A DNA stretch of 64,000 bases from Palaemon carinicauda (lineage: Eukaryota; Arthropoda; Malacostraca; Decapoda; Palaemonidae): assembly GCF_036898095.1 (NCBI RefSeq), contig NC_090765.1:25844211-25908210 (forward strand), given 5' to 3'. The notes beneath the pieces were generated by a model. That model was not told where the DNA came from. It was given only the letters and a program-made list of their open reading frames with translations, and did no database searches. A program made the position numbers and the translations under genes. Of this stretch, positions 62,902 through 64,000 are shown one piece after another; within the stretch, counting starts at the first letter, position 1; each line of letters begins with the position of its first letter.

Positions 62902-63336
62902 TTTTAACCTTTTCGTTTTTTAAAGCCAATTCATTCGACATTAATTTTTTCTTATCTTTTTATAACAATTTTCTTTTATATTTCATTATTTTCAAATATG
63001 TGGCAAATTTTGATTATTCTGACGCAACTGCTTTAAATCCATGCTGGAATAAGGGTACTTTTACAAGCATTTGAAAGGAAGCAGTTAATTCAGCATTAAA
63101 ATAGCAGTACTTCATTTTCAACATTCGACTGAAAAAATTTCGAGCTCATTTTGCTATATAATTTTTTAAAATTTCTCTAAAAAGCTTAATTTTTGTCCTA
63201 GAGAGGTCAGGTTGGTCTCATTCTTTTGGAAAATGCCTGAAGTTTCTCATAAAATTATCAAAAATATGTAAAAATATGTAATTACCAGTGTTTTGCAAGA
63301 ACGTACCGGTACGTCCTTTGGGGGTGAAAGGGTTAA
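62902..63336. mobile_element. piggyBac-like repeat, right end with TTAA
   Basis: The right end reads, inward from TTAA (63333-63336), TTAACCCTTTCACCCCCAAA and then GGACGTACCGGTACG. A weaker TTAACCTTTTCG at about 62905 may be the other end. TTAA is the piggyBac target. There is no transposase. The family assignment is an inference. Confidence 0.5.
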
Positions 63337-63339
63337 CTG

Positions 63340-63760
63340 AAACTTAAGTCATGAATTATCGGTATAGAAAGTAGACACATTTAAATAAAAGAAGGCAATG
63401 AATTAGTCACATTATATAGAGGAATAAATCTTATAGATATATTATATAACAGTGTCAAATGACACGGCTTCAGTGAGCTTTTTGAATTCGTGCTGGGAAG
63501 TGACGGTCAATACCAACGAAAATTGTTTAGCAAGAAGGAAATGGGATAAAATGACCAATGTTTATTGGGAAAATCAATCCTAGGCTTGGAGCTTTTAACA
63601 TGATGAAGATGGAAGAGAAAATGAACAATTAGACGTGAAGGTTCAATGGATATATAAAGGAAAATGACACGAATACACAAACATTTGCTAAAGATTTCTT
63701 GAAGAGTGAAGAAAGCAATGGGAGAAGCAATAATATCAGATATCTAAATAAATAAAAAAG
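63340..63760. other. Spacer, no gene seen
   Basis: AT-rich, no open frame of note. Confidence 0.4.
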
Positions 63761-63762
63761 TA

Positions 63763-63765
63763 GCA

Positions 63766-63836
<71 letters not shown>

Positions 63837-63872
63837 TATTATTATCATTATTATTATTATTATTATTACTAT
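63763..63872. repeat. (AAT)n/(ATT)n inverted microsatellite
   Basis: An AAT run (63763-63835) switches to ATT (63835-63872) with a few changes, so the two halves can pair as a hairpin. Confidence 0.93.
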
Positions 63873-64000
63873 TATCATGGAAAAATAATAACCTATTGGA
63901 ATGAAATACCATATAACAGAAAAACAACCAAAAAGATTAAAATATAAAAGCTGACTGAGTCGTATTGCGAGAGAATGTGATTTATGATACAGTTATATAT

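Overview
This is eukaryotic, AT-rich, intron- and repeat-dense DNA, most likely from a decapod crustacean (shrimp or prawn). That is an inference from the very long (TA)n, (CA)n, (GA)n and (AAT)n microsatellites, a DIRS retrotransposon pair, LINE tails ending in (AAT)n, and an arthropod-type HOIP/LUBEL gene. There are no prokaryotic features.

Layout: 1-12825 holds two tyrosine-recombinase (DIRS-like) retrotransposons in head-to-tail tandem, both coding on the minus strand. The left copy (A, 1-6328) is decayed and carries two segments that the right copy lacks. The right copy (B, 6335-12825) is nearly intact, with gag, RT/RNase H and YR overlapping; its gag is broken by one TAG. From 12826 to about 26700 there is no recognisable host gene. 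This stretch holds LINE 3' ends (an (AAT)n-tailed family and an RTE-like family), a nested MITE with an 8-bp target duplication, microsatellites and one CpG-richer patch.

26744-59612 (minus strand) is the 3' two-thirds or so of one large host gene, an RNF31/HOIP-type RBR E3 ligase (LUBEL of arthropods), which assembles linear (Met1-linked) ubiquitin chains. I could place 18 coding exons whose phases all agree, giving about 1,320 codons: a disordered, acidic, phase-1 exon series containing a 45-bp coding minisatellite, then a coiled coil with a 27-nt microexon, a UBA-like segment, RING1, IBR, RING2 with the catalytic cysteine, and the LDD. The 5' end lies beyond 59612; a further candidate exon is at 62675-62740. 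The last two exons are tandem paralogues of the C-terminal LDD segment. Their splice phases suggest that the last exon can be read in two frames, giving alternative C-termini.

The introns of this gene contain a complete Tigger/pogo transposon (27650-30147, TA target site), a tRNA-derived SINE and a partial second copy, a degenerate Gypsy integrase plus LTR, a perfect 83-bp palindrome between two (TA)n tracts, LINE fragments, a PIF/Harbinger-like MITE (56861-57111, TAA target site) and many microsatellites. The right end (59613-64000) is mostly microsatellite and AT-rich spacer, with a GC-richer ORF at 62.6-62.9 kb and a piggyBac-like repeat end at 63336.
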